Shown here in pieces: positions 8,719 through 15,890 of a stretch of DNA of 64,000 bases. Every line of letters starts with the position of its first letter. Positions within the stretch are counted from its first letter, which is position 1. Source of the DNA: Pseudomonas sp. CFBP 13711 (GTDB lineage: Bacteria; Pseudomonadota; Gammaproteobacteria; Pseudomonadales; Pseudomonadaceae); NCBI RefSeq assembly GCF_014842265.1, contig NZ_JACYVI010000003.1, positions 310,001 to 374,000 of the forward strand, read 5' to 3'. The notes beneath the pieces were generated by a model that saw only the letters and a list, made by a program, of their open reading frames with translations, did no database searches and was not told the origin of the DNA. The position numbers and the translations under genes are program-made.

Positions 8719-8860
8719 GTGGGACCGGCTTTAGCCGGGAAAGCGTCAGCCGCCTCCCCGCAAACACGGGCAAAATGATGTCGCCAGGACTGGCCTATTC
8801 CCGGCTGAAGCCGGTCCCACTAAACCGCGCATGGCAGGACCGGCTTCAGCCGGGAAGGCG
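8719..8860. repeat. Cluster of three REP elements
   Basis: Three copies of a short palindromic REP sequence with core GGACCGGCTTTAGCCGGGAA: forward at 8719-8745, inverted at 8798-8820, forward at 8836-8860. The first two form a head-to-tail inverted doublet that could fold into one hairpin. The same core recurs at about 39.8, 47.9, 48.1 and 55.1 kb. These are non-coding Pseudomonas REP elements located between operons. Confidence 0.9.
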
Positions 8861-8881
8861 TCCGACGGGCTAAACCGAAAC

Positions 8882-9139
8882 CTACCCCCGCGCCGCTGCC
8901 ACCAGTCGATTGACCTCGGCGCGCACCATGTTGGCGTACTCCGGCGGCGACATGGCGTCGAGCTCACCGCGCACCCACTCCGACCATTTGCCCTTGCGCT
9001 TGGCCCGTTCGCCCATCAGCCGGGCGGCGTCACCTTTGGCCTTGCCCAGATTGCTCTGCCACAGATCGAACAGGCGGGACTTTTCGTCCTCGATCGCGGC
9101 ACGTTCCGGAAGGGTTTTATTGGCCAGGTTGTAGCTCAT
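8882..9139 (-). CDS. Small hypothetical protein
   Basis: An 85-residue protein beginning MSYNLANKTLPERAAIEDE; this ATG is preferred because a GAGGT ribosome site lies just before it, while an upstream ATG would add 11 poorly coding residues. It is rich in charged residues (KGDAARLMGERAKRKGKWSEWV) with no signal peptide or membrane segment, so probably cytoplasmic and helical. I do not recognise the family. It is divergent from the DUF883 gene and follows REP elements. Confidence 0.6.
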   Translation of the reverse strand: MSYNLANKTLPERAAIEDEKSRLFDLWQSNLGKAKGDAARLMGERAKRKGKWSEWVRGELDAMSPPEYANMVRAEVNRLVAAARG

Positions 9140-9278
9140 GGTATGTACCTCGGTGGTCAAAACGAAACGCATAAACGGAGCCGGTGACGGGCTCGAAAAA
9201 CGTCAGCATCTTACACCCGCCGACCGTGAATCCCGACCCCATTACGCGTACTTTTTGCCGGCTGGGGGAAAAGCGCTG

Positions 9279-9304
9279 CAACTTTTCAGGCGCTCAAAAC
9301 TCCA
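9279..9304 (+). promoter_or_regulatory. Possible extracytoplasmic sigma factor (AlgU-like) promoter
   Basis: CAACTT at 9279-9284 followed after 16 bases by TCCA at 9301-9304 is close to the AlgU/RpoE consensus (GAACTT, 16-17 bases, TCTGA). It lies 37 bases upstream of the DUF883 gene start. A partial match only. Confidence 0.3.
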
Positions 9305-9340
9305 TTGCACACTGCCATAACCACTGAAAGGAAATTTGCC

Positions 9341-9661
9341 ATGGCTCGTAAAACTGCTGCCCAAAACGCCGCTGTCGAACAGATCAAGGATCAAGCGTTC
9401 AGCGAACTGGCCGCCCTCATTGAAGAGTCCGACAAACTGCTCAAAGACAGCGCCTCCCTGGTCGGCGAAGAAGCCGATACCGTGCGTGCGCAACTGAGCC
9501 AGAAACTCAAGCAGGCGCTGGAATCCGTGGGCAGCGTGCGCGAACGCGCCAAGCCAGCCGTTGATGCCACCGAAAACTACATCGGCGGCCACCCATGGCA
9601 GACCGTGGCAGTCTCGGCAGGCTTTGGTCTGGTAGTGGGTCTGTTGCTGGGCCGTCGTTGA
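9341..9661 (+). CDS. DUF883 family (ElaB/YqjD-like) membrane-anchored protein
   Basis: A 106-residue protein with an alpha-helical charged N-terminal part (EQIKDQAFSELAALIEESDKLLKDSASLVGEEADTVRAQLSQKLKQALES) and one C-terminal membrane helix (WQTVAVSAGFGLVVGLLLGRR), the arrangement of the DUF883/ElaB/YqjD family, inner-membrane proteins that in Escherichia coli bind ribosomes in stationary phase. The ATG at 9341 has AAAGGAAA upstream. Monocistronic, with a possible AlgU-like promoter at 9279-9304, which would fit stress or stationary-phase expression. Confidence 0.82.
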   Translation: MARKTAAQNAAVEQIKDQAFSELAALIEESDKLLKDSASLVGEEADTVRAQLSQKLKQALESVGSVRERAKPAVDATENYIGGHPWQTVAVSAGFGLVVGLLLGRR

Positions 9662-9733
9662 TTAACGACGTCTGACCTGGTAGCAAGATTGAATTTGGCC
9701 GGGGCGTCGCGTGATGCCACCGGCTTCAAACCC

Positions 9734-10087
9734 TCAAGACCTCGGCGCGATCACTTCCAGCTGTGACAGGCGATGGCCCTTGACCATCGCGGCATCGATC
9801 TCTGTCTTGGCCTTCTCGGCATCCGCCTGAGACTCGAACGGTCCGATCATCACCACTTCCCTGCCATCGACCTTCACCACGTAAGACGGGTAATGGTGCT
9901 CGACCAGCCAGTAGGTCATGTCGCTCAGCGCTTCTTTCAAATGGACACGAATGGTCCATTGCTGCGAAGCCGGCGTCGGTGCTTCCGCGGTCGAATCAGT
10001 GCTCGGAACCTGGGCGGGCGTCGCCGGCTTGCCACCATCACAACCCGCCAGCATCAACACCGCCACCATCATTGCCATCTTGCGCAC
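9734..10087 (-). CDS. SPOR-like domain lipoprotein
   Basis: The GTG at 10087 is chosen because GAGGAG lies 8 bases before it and it opens a short lipoprotein signal (VRKMAMMVAVLMLAGC, acylated cysteine at residue 16). After a Pro/Thr/Ala-rich linker, residues from about 43 on (WTIRVHLKEALSDMTYWLVEHHYPSYVVKVDGREVVMIGPFESQADAEKAKTEI) look like a SPOR/sporulation-related repeat fold, which binds denuded peptidoglycan. The GPF-x-S-x-x-x-A motif is the strongest sign. 117 residues. Role in envelope biology is inferred. Confidence 0.65.
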   Translation of the reverse strand: MRKMAMMVAVLMLAGCDGGKPATPAQVPSTDSTAEAPTPASQQWTIRVHLKEALSDMTYWLVEHHYPSYVVKVDGREVVMIGPFESQADAEKAKTEIDAAMVKGHRLSQLEVIAPRS

Positions 10088-10403
10088 GTCTGTCGCTCCT
10101 CGTTTGAAGTGGCGGGAGTCTATCACCGCAGACAGGCGGGAGTTGTAACGGCCCGACGCTACACCGCCGGGCTGCAGCAGTGGACCCGCATTCAAGCCTC
10201 CCCGCTCACAAAGCCCTGAAAAGTTTGCTGCCCGCTCCACAAATAACCGAACCCGATGATGGCACTGTGGTCAATCTCTCAAGTCATTTCCCAGGCGTAC
10301 CCTTCATGGCGTTCACTTCAGCTAATGCGAGCCTGCGCTTCGCCGACAGTGTATCGTTGCCAGCCCGCCACCCAGGCGCGCAATCCACGAAAGCCGATCT
10401 ATC
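10088..10403. other. Intergenic region upstream of pqi operon, no gene seen
   Basis: About 316 bases between the divergent SPOR-like lipoprotein gene and the pqi operon. I see no convincing coding region; frames here lack ribosome sites and family resemblance. It must hold the promoters for both directions, but I could not identify clear elements. Confidence 0.4.
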
Positions 10404-11120
10404 GTGAACACACCCATGACTCCCGCGACGCCCGCGCCGATGACTGACACCCCTCACCGCCAGGCTCATGCATTCGGACAGCCGCCCGCTCCAGCGATCG
10501 CCGAGGCGCAGACCCGCGCCGATCAGTGGATCATCTGTGAGCATTGCGACTCGGTCTATGAGGCCCTGCCCCTGAACAAAGGCGAGGCTGCCTACTGCCT
10601 GCGCTGCGCCGCGATTCTTCGCCGCAGTCACCGGATGACCGTCGAGCAACTGCTCGCCCTGACCATCGCCGCCTGCGTCCTGTTCATCTTCGCCAACGTA
10701 TTCCCGGTCATCAGCATCAGCATGCAGGGCCTGCACAACGAGGTGACGCTGTGGGGATCGGTTCAGGCGCTGGCCCAGGGGCAGATCACACTGATCGCGC
10801 TGGTCGCGGGACTGGCCATCATTCTCGCGCCGGCGCTGCAGATTGCCTTGCTGTTCTGGGTGCTGGCCCACGCCCATCGCGGCGAGATCGCCCCCGGCTT
10901 CAAGATGTGCATGCGCACCCTCGAACACCTGCGCCCCTGGAGCATGCTGGAGGTGTGCCTGCTGGGGATTCTGGTGGCCATCGTCAAACTGGCGGGCATG
11001 CTGGACGTGCACGCGGGCGTCGGCCTCTGGGCCATGGCGATGCTGATGGTGCTGATCGTACTGATCGCTGGCAAAGACATCCGCCGTCTGTGGGACGTAT
11101 TGGGAGTCGGACCTGAATGA
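10404..11120 (+). CDS. pqiA: Paraquat-inducible protein A, first half (PqiA domain)
   Basis: A 238-residue inner-membrane protein of the PqiA family. It has an N-terminal zinc-ribbon motif (CEHC ... CLRC near residues 48-69) followed by about four transmembrane helices (LLALTIAACVLFIFANVFPVISI and following). PqiA-type proteins are the membrane partners of MCE proteins in lipid transport between the two membranes. The start is GTG at 10404; ATGs at 10416 and 10440 are alternatives. It overlaps the next pqiA-like gene by 4 bases. In Escherichia coli both halves are fused in one protein; here they are separate. Confidence 0.88.
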   Translation: MNTPMTPATPAPMTDTPHRQAHAFGQPPAPAIAEAQTRADQWIICEHCDSVYEALPLNKGEAAYCLRCAAILRRSHRMTVEQLLALTIAACVLFIFANVFPVISISMQGLHNEVTLWGSVQALAQGQITLIALVAGLAIILAPALQIALLFWVLAHAHRGEIAPGFKMCMRTLEHLRPWSMLEVCLLGILVAIVKLAGMLDVHAGVGLWAMAMLMVLIVLIAGKDIRRLWDVLGVGPE

Positions 11121-11734
11121 ACGGCATTCCCTACGCCCGCGAGTACAACGTCACCCTGTGTCACATCTGCAGTTACGTCTGCCCGGAAGACGCCCATGAA
11201 TGCCCGCGCTGCGATTCACCGGTGCATCGGCGCAAGCCCAACAGCCTGACGCGGACCTGGGCCTTTCTGATTGCGGGGCTGATCTTCTACCTCCCGGCCA
11301 ACCTGTTGCCGGTGATGTACACGACCATGCTCGGCAGCAGCAGCGAGAACACCATCATGAGCGGGGTCATCGAGTTCGCCGAAGGCGGCTCGTGGGACAT
11401 CGCCATTCTGATTTTCATCGCCAGTGTGGTCGTGCCCTGCATCAAGTTTCTGGTGCTGGGGCTGTTACTGATCACGTGCCAGCGCCGCAGCACTTGGGCG
11501 ATGCGCGAGCGTTCGCGGTTGTTCCGCTTCATTGAACTGATCGGCTACTGGTCCATGCTCGATGTGCTGGTGGTGGCGCTGGTGGCAGCGCTGGTGCAGT
11601 TTCGCGGGCTCAGCACCATCGAGCCGCGCCTTGGCATTCTGTTTTTTGGTTTGGTGGTGGTGATGACCATGCTTGCCGCCATGACGTTCGATCCCCGGCT
11701 AATCTGGGACGCAGAGGTTGAAGATGTCCGATAA
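11117..11734 (+). CDS. pqiA: Paraquat-inducible protein A, second half (PqiA domain)
   Basis: A 205-residue PqiA-family membrane protein with its own N-terminal zinc ribbon (CHIC ... CPRC near residues 14-37) and about four transmembrane helices (WAFLIAGLIFYLPANLLPVMYTTMLG; DIAILIFIASVVVPCIKFLVLGLLLI and others). It corresponds to the C-terminal half of the fused enterobacterial PqiA. It overlaps the preceding gene by 4 bases and the following pqiB start by 11 bases, so the three are translationally coupled. Confidence 0.88.
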   Translation: MNGIPYAREYNVTLCHICSYVCPEDAHECPRCDSPVHRRKPNSLTRTWAFLIAGLIFYLPANLLPVMYTTMLGSSSENTIMSGVIEFAEGGSWDIAILIFIASVVVPCIKFLVLGLLLITCQRRSTWAMRERSRLFRFIELIGYWSMLDVLVVALVAALVQFRGLSTIEPRLGILFFGLVVVMTMLAAMTFDPRLIWDAEVEDVR

Positions 11735-13400
11735 CACCCTACCCCCCTCCCCGCCGACCCGACCGCAGGTCAAGGCCCGCAAGGTGCGCGTTTCGCTGGT
11801 CTGGCTGGTGCCGATCGTCGCAGCCCTGATCGGCCTGTCGATGGTGGTTCATGACTTCCTCAACGTCGGCCCCAAAGTGGTGGTGAGCTTCCTCACGGCC
11901 GAGGGTCTGGAAGCCAAGAAAACCCAGGTCAAGTACAAGAACGTGGTCATCGGCATGGTCACCGACATCGAACTCAGCGATGACCGCACCCACGTGCTGG
12001 CGAGCATCGACCTGAACCAGTCGGCCGCGCCCTTCACCCGCGCCGACACGCAGTACTGGGTGGTGCGTCCGCGCATCGGCGCCCACGGCGTCACCGGCGT
12101 CGACACCCTGTTGTCGGGTGCTTTCATCGGCGCTGACGCCGGCAGCTCGGAAGAAACCAAAAAAGACTTCACCGGTCTGGAAACCCCGCCGGCCGTGACC
12201 TTCGGCGAGAAAGGCAAGCGCTTCATTCTGCACACCGACGACCTTGGCTCTCTGGACATCGGCTCGCCGGTGTACTTCCGCCGCATTCAGGTGGGTCAGG
12301 TGGTGGCCTACGAACTGGCGAAGGACGGCAAGGGCGTGGACGTCGAAATCTTCGTCGGCGCGCCAAACGATCAATTCGTCCTCGACGATTCACGCTTCTG
12401 GAACGCCAGCGGGGTAGACGTCACCCTCGGTGCTTCGGGCCTGAAAGTGTCGACCCAGTCCATGGCCTCGATCCTCTCCGGCGGTATCGCCTTCCGCGAA
12501 CCCAAATACAGCCCGGACGCCAAACCAGCAAACGGCAACGCCGAATTCAAACTGTTCGAAGACCAAGCCACTGCACTGGCGCCGCCCGATGGCGAACCCA
12601 AATACATCCGCATGCGCTTCAACCAGTCGCTGCGCGGCCTGGTGGTCAATGCGCCGGTGGACTTCCTCGGCGTCAACGTGGGCCGCGTCGTGTCGGTGGA
12701 CCTCGACTACGACCCGGCGACGGGCACGTTCCCCGGCATCGTCGGCGCGGTGATCTATCCGCAACGTCTGGGCGCAGCCAATGACAAGCTGAAGCAGCAA
12801 GCCGGCGGTGGCGACGATGAAGAGCAGACCTCCAGGATCCTCGGCCAGTTCGTCGAGCGCGGGCTGCGGGCGCAAGTGCGCACCGGCAACCTGCTGACCG
12901 GCCAGCTTTACGTCGCGATGGATTTCGATCCGAAAGCGGCGAAGATTGCCTACAACGCCAAGGCACGGCCGCTGGAGATCCCGACCGTGCCCGGCAGCTT
13001 CGACAAACTGCAGGAGCAATTGCAGGCGTTCGTCGACAAGCTCGGCAAAATCCCCCTCGACGACCTGGCGAAGAACCTCAACGGCAGCCTGATCGAACTT
13101 CAGAAAACCATGAAGCAGGTCAACAGCGACGTCTTGCCTCAGATGCGCGGCGCCTTGCAGCAAGCGCAGAAAACCCTGGGCACGGCCAACGAAGCGCTGT
13201 CGGATGACTCGCCAGCGCGTCAGCAACTGGGTCAGGCCATGGACGAAGTCCAGCGCACGGCGCGCTCGGTTCGCGTGTTGACCGACTTCCTCAGCCGCCA
13301 TCCCGAATCCCTGATTCGCGGTCGCACCGGCGATGCGGCGCCCGGCTCGTACAAAGGATCTTCCTCTTCCCGCGAAATCGCTCCGGAGCCTGCTCAATGA
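11724..13400 (+). CDS. pqiB: MCE-domain protein PqiB
   Basis: A 558-residue protein with one N-terminal membrane anchor (residues about 23-41, VSLVWLVPIVAALIGLSMVV) followed by three MCE domains (starting near GPKVVVSFLTAEGLEAKKTQVKYKNVVIGMV, GKRFILHTDDLGSLDIGSPVYFRRIQVGQVV and KYIRMRFNQSLRGLVVNAPVDFLGVNVGRVV) and a C-terminal helical region. PqiB forms a hexameric needle spanning the periplasm that carries lipids between membranes. ATG 11724 is preferred over TTG 11718 because AGAGG precedes it. It overlaps both neighbours, as expected for a coupled pqi operon. Confidence 0.92.
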   Translation: MSDNTLPPSPPTRPQVKARKVRVSLVWLVPIVAALIGLSMVVHDFLNVGPKVVVSFLTAEGLEAKKTQVKYKNVVIGMVTDIELSDDRTHVLASIDLNQSAAPFTRADTQYWVVRPRIGAHGVTGVDTLLSGAFIGADAGSSEETKKDFTGLETPPAVTFGEKGKRFILHTDDLGSLDIGSPVYFRRIQVGQVVAYELAKDGKGVDVEIFVGAPNDQFVLDDSRFWNASGVDVTLGASGLKVSTQSMASILSGGIAFREPKYSPDAKPANGNAEFKLFEDQATALAPPDGEPKYIRMRFNQSLRGLVVNAPVDFLGVNVGRVVSVDLDYDPATGTFPGIVGAVIYPQRLGAANDKLKQQAGGGDDEEQTSRILGQFVERGLRAQVRTGNLLTGQLYVAMDFDPKAAKIAYNAKARPLEIPTVPGSFDKLQEQLQAFVDKLGKIPLDDLAKNLNGSLIELQKTMKQVNSDVLPQMRGALQQAQKTLGTANEALSDDSPARQQLGQAMDEVQRTARSVRVLTDFLSRHPESLIRGRTGDAAPGSYKGSSSSREIAPEPAQ

Positions 13401-14020
13401 CCTTGCGTAACTCTCTTCTTGCCCTGGCGTGCGTGCTGGGGTTGACAGCCTGTGCTTCCACGCCAACTCATTACTACACGTTGATCGCGCCCGCGACCCA
13501 GGCTCCGGCGAATGCAAGTCCGGCGCCGTTCCAGTTTGAAATGCAGGCGGTGCTCATGGCGGTGCAGGTCGATCAGCCGCCGCTGGTCATCCGCCAGGGC
13601 AACGGCAGTCTGGCGATTCTGGAGAATGAGCGCTGGGGCGCGCCGTTGGGCGATGAGTTCCATGACGCGTTGACCGGCCAGCTCGAACGCCGCTTCGGGT
13701 CCCGAGACCTGGCGGGCTTGCCCAAACAAAGTGACCAGCCAATGCTGTCGGTTCGCACTGACGTACGTCGCTTTGAATCGGTACTGGACCAATACGCACT
13801 GATCGACGTGGTCTGGAACTTGAGCCTGCGCGGCAGCGGGGCCGGTCCCGGTAGCAAGCGGCAGACCCTCACCTGCAGCAGCGTCATTCGGCAACCGGCG
13901 GGCACCGGCATGGAAAGTCTGGTGGTCGCGCACCAGAAGGCTGTCTCGACGTTGGCCGATACCATCGCCCGCACCGCCACACAATGGGCGCGCCAATCCG
14001 ACGCCCGCTGCCCGTCCTGA
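13397..14020 (+). CDS. pqiC: Outer-membrane lipoprotein PqiC
   Basis: A 207-residue lipoprotein (MTLRNSLLALACVLGLTAC, lipid-bearing cysteine at residue 19) of the ABC-type transport auxiliary family (DUF330/PqiC): THYYTLIAP after the lipobox and QVDQPPLVIRQGNGSLAILENERWGAPLGDEFHDALTGQLERR are characteristic. In the Pqi system PqiC sits under the outer membrane and docks the PqiB needle. The start overlaps the pqiB stop by 4 bases. The gene closes the operon; a GC-rich inverted repeat around 14030-14055 follows but has no adjoining T-run. Confidence 0.9.
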   Translation: MTLRNSLLALACVLGLTACASTPTHYYTLIAPATQAPANASPAPFQFEMQAVLMAVQVDQPPLVIRQGNGSLAILENERWGAPLGDEFHDALTGQLERRFGSRDLAGLPKQSDQPMLSVRTDVRRFESVLDQYALIDVVWNLSLRGSGAGPGSKRQTLTCSSVIRQPAGTGMESLVVAHQKAVSTLADTIARTATQWARQSDARCPS

Positions 14021-14083
14021 CATCGAAAAAGCCGGGGCTCAAAGCCCCCCGGCCGTTCGCCGACCCGCCCTTTTCTCAGGACA

Positions 14084-14296
14084 CTATTCAAAAACGCCCG
14101 CAAGTGACATCAAAAAATCTTCATTCGGATAGTTATCATACAACTGTTTGAGAAAACTCCTACAAGCCGGTATGTTTGGATCCTCTTTCCCACCGGATGG
14201 CAGTATTGTTCGGAGTGAATAGATAAAACCGCCTAAGCTGCACCCGTTTGCGTTGATCTGCTCATGCTCCTGTCGAGTCGATCCAGGAAGTCGCAA
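14084..14296 (-). CDS. Doubtful small ORF (hypothetical)
   Basis: A 70-codon frame starting at a TTG with no good ribosome site. The C-terminal half (ACRSFLKQLYDNYPNEDFLMSLAGVFE) looks protein-like and the stretch is AT-richer than its neighbours, which may indicate acquired DNA. It is divergent from the XRE repressor. I do not recognise a family and consider it uncertain. Confidence 0.3.
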   Translation of the reverse strand: MRLPGSTRQEHEQINANGCSLGGFIYSLRTILPSGGKEDPNIPACRSFLKQLYDNYPNEDFLMSLAGVFE

Positions 14297-14338
14297 CCAG
14301 CAGCTTAATGTCAGGGATCGTCAAATGGAGTTGAGCAC

Positions 14339-14809
14339 ATGAAAGGCATTGGCCTGAGACTCAGGCAGGAACGCAACAGACTGAAGCTGTCACAGAGCGC
14401 ATTGGGCGCAATCGGAGGCGTCGAGACCAACGCGCAGGGCAATTACGAGAATGGCACCCGGTCGCCGAAAGCCGATTATCTGCTACGCATCGCCGAGGCC
14501 GGTGTCGACCTGAACTACGTCATGAGTGGCAACAGAGCATCGCCGGACGCAGTAAACAGATCACTGGTGATCGATCCTGAGGAAAGGCCGGATGTCTATC
14601 CCCATCTGACCAAAGTCACCCATCAGCTGCACCGTAATTTATACGGACTCATTGAGGCATCGCTGCAGCTGACGCAACTCATCGAAGTGCGCAACCACGA
14701 CGCCCGGTTCAGCGAGGCAAAGGTGCAGCTGGAGACGATCCGGGTTGAAGCGCAGTCGCTGGCCCAGGCCACGATGAAGTTGATCTTCGAGACCTCGAAG
14801 CTGGTATAG
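14339..14809 (+). CDS. XRE-family (phage-repressor-like) transcriptional regulator
   Basis: A 156-residue protein with an N-terminal Cro/C1-type helix-turn-helix (GIGLRLRQERNRLKLSQSALGAIGGVETNAQGNYENGTRSPKADYLLRIAEAGVDLNYVMSG), the form seen in phage and prophage-like regulators of Pseudomonas. The rest (residues about 80-156) is a helical region without a peptidase-type catalytic motif, so it is not a LexA/CI-style self-cleaving repressor. No phage genes lie around it. The upstream AT-richer segment 14080-14338 suggests a small acquired insert between pqi and ara genes. Confidence 0.78.
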   Translation: MKGIGLRLRQERNRLKLSQSALGAIGGVETNAQGNYENGTRSPKADYLLRIAEAGVDLNYVMSGNRASPDAVNRSLVIDPEERPDVYPHLTKVTHQLHRNLYGLIEASLQLTQLIEVRNHDARFSEAKVQLETIRVEAQSLAQATMKLIFETSKLV

Positions 14810-14879
14810 GGCGGCTTCGCAGGAGATGAGGCTGTGTGGGGGACGCCTCCCCACACAGCGAACGACTGAGGACTTCGAA

Positions 14880-15845
14880 TCAGCGACGCTTCAACCGGTC
14901 GATGATCACCGCGAGCAACAGGATCGTGCCGCGAATCACATACTGGTAAAACGTGTCGATATTCTTCAGGTTCATGGCGTTCTCGATGATTGCCAGAATC
15001 AACACCCCGGCGATGACATGGCGAATCATGCCGATGCCGCCGCTCAGGGACACCCCGCCCAGTACGCACGCGGAAATCACCGTCAGCTCGAAGCCCTGAC
15101 CGATCATGGGCTGACCCGAGGTCATGCGCGAGGCCAGCACCACACCGGCCAACGCACCAATCAAGCCGTGGACTGCGAAGATGATGATCTTGGTTCGGTC
15201 AACGTGGACGCCTGCCAGCAACGCCGCTTCCTGGTTGCCACCGATGGCCAGCGTGTTGCGGCCGTAGGTGGTGTAATTCAGCAGCCAGCCGAAGAATACA
15301 AAGCACACGATCGTGATCAGGATCGGCACCGGCACGCCGAACAGCTGACCGTTGCCGAACACGAAGAAGGCCTCGTCGCCAACGCCCACCGCTTTACCGT
15401 TGGAGAAGATGTAGGCCAGGCCCCGGACGATCTGCATGGTCGCCAGTGTGGTGATCAGCGCGTTGATGCGCAGCTTGGCGATGACGATGCCGTTGATCAG
15501 CCCGACCAGCAAGCCCATGGCCAGCGCCGCCGATACACCCAGAAAAACGCTGTCGGTGTCGCGAATGACGATCCCGGCAATGACGCCTGAGCACGCGAGT
15601 ACCGAGCCGACCGACAGGTCGAAATGCCCGGAGGCCAGGCAGTAGAGCATGGTGCACGCGGCGATGCCGACCGTGGAAATCGCCAGGCCCAGGCCGCGCA
15701 TGTTCAATGGCGACATGAAGTTGTCGATCAGCAGCGCACAGAGCACAAAAATGCCCAGGGCGGCCATGAGCATGGCCCAGTCGTCGACGAATCGACGCAG
15801 GTTCATGCCTTGGCGGGGAGCCGTCAGGCTGGATTCGGTAGACAT
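14880..15845 (-). CDS. araH: L-arabinose ABC transporter permease AraH
   Basis: Inner-membrane permease of the BPD/RbsC family closely resembling AraH: NMRGLGLAIS, SGHFDLSVGSVLACSGV, INALITTLATMQIVRGLAYI, GRNTLAIGGN, RTKIIIF and ASRMTSGQPM are all in the expected order with about ten transmembrane segments. It forms the channel of the arabinose importer. The ATG at 15845 has GAGGTG just upstream; an earlier ATG at 15869 would add eight residues (MKNKNEVR). It is the last gene of araFGH, 45 bases after araG. Confidence 0.9.
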   Translation of the reverse strand: MSTESSLTAPRQGMNLRRFVDDWAMLMAALGIFVLCALLIDNFMSPLNMRGLGLAISTVGIAACTMLYCLASGHFDLSVGSVLACSGVIAGIVIRDTDSVFLGVSAALAMGLLVGLINGIVIAKLRINALITTLATMQIVRGLAYIFSNGKAVGVGDEAFFVFGNGQLFGVPVPILITIVCFVFFGWLLNYTTYGRNTLAIGGNQEAALLAGVHVDRTKIIIFAVHGLIGALAGVVLASRMTSGQPMIGQGFELTVISACVLGGVSLSGGIGMIRHVIAGVLILAIIENAMNLKNIDTFYQYVIRGTILLLAVIIDRLKRR

Positions 15846-15890
15846 ACGCACCTCGTTCTTATTTTTCATAGCCAGTGTTCATAGCCAGGT

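Noticed and set aside
14025..14060. Rho-independent terminator after pqiC
   Set aside because: There is an imperfect GC-rich stem but no T-run directly after it on the plus strand, so I did not annotate it as a terminator.
14084..14809. Prophage
   Set aside because: Only a lone repressor and a doubtful small frame; no integrase, structural gene or attachment-site duplication seen.
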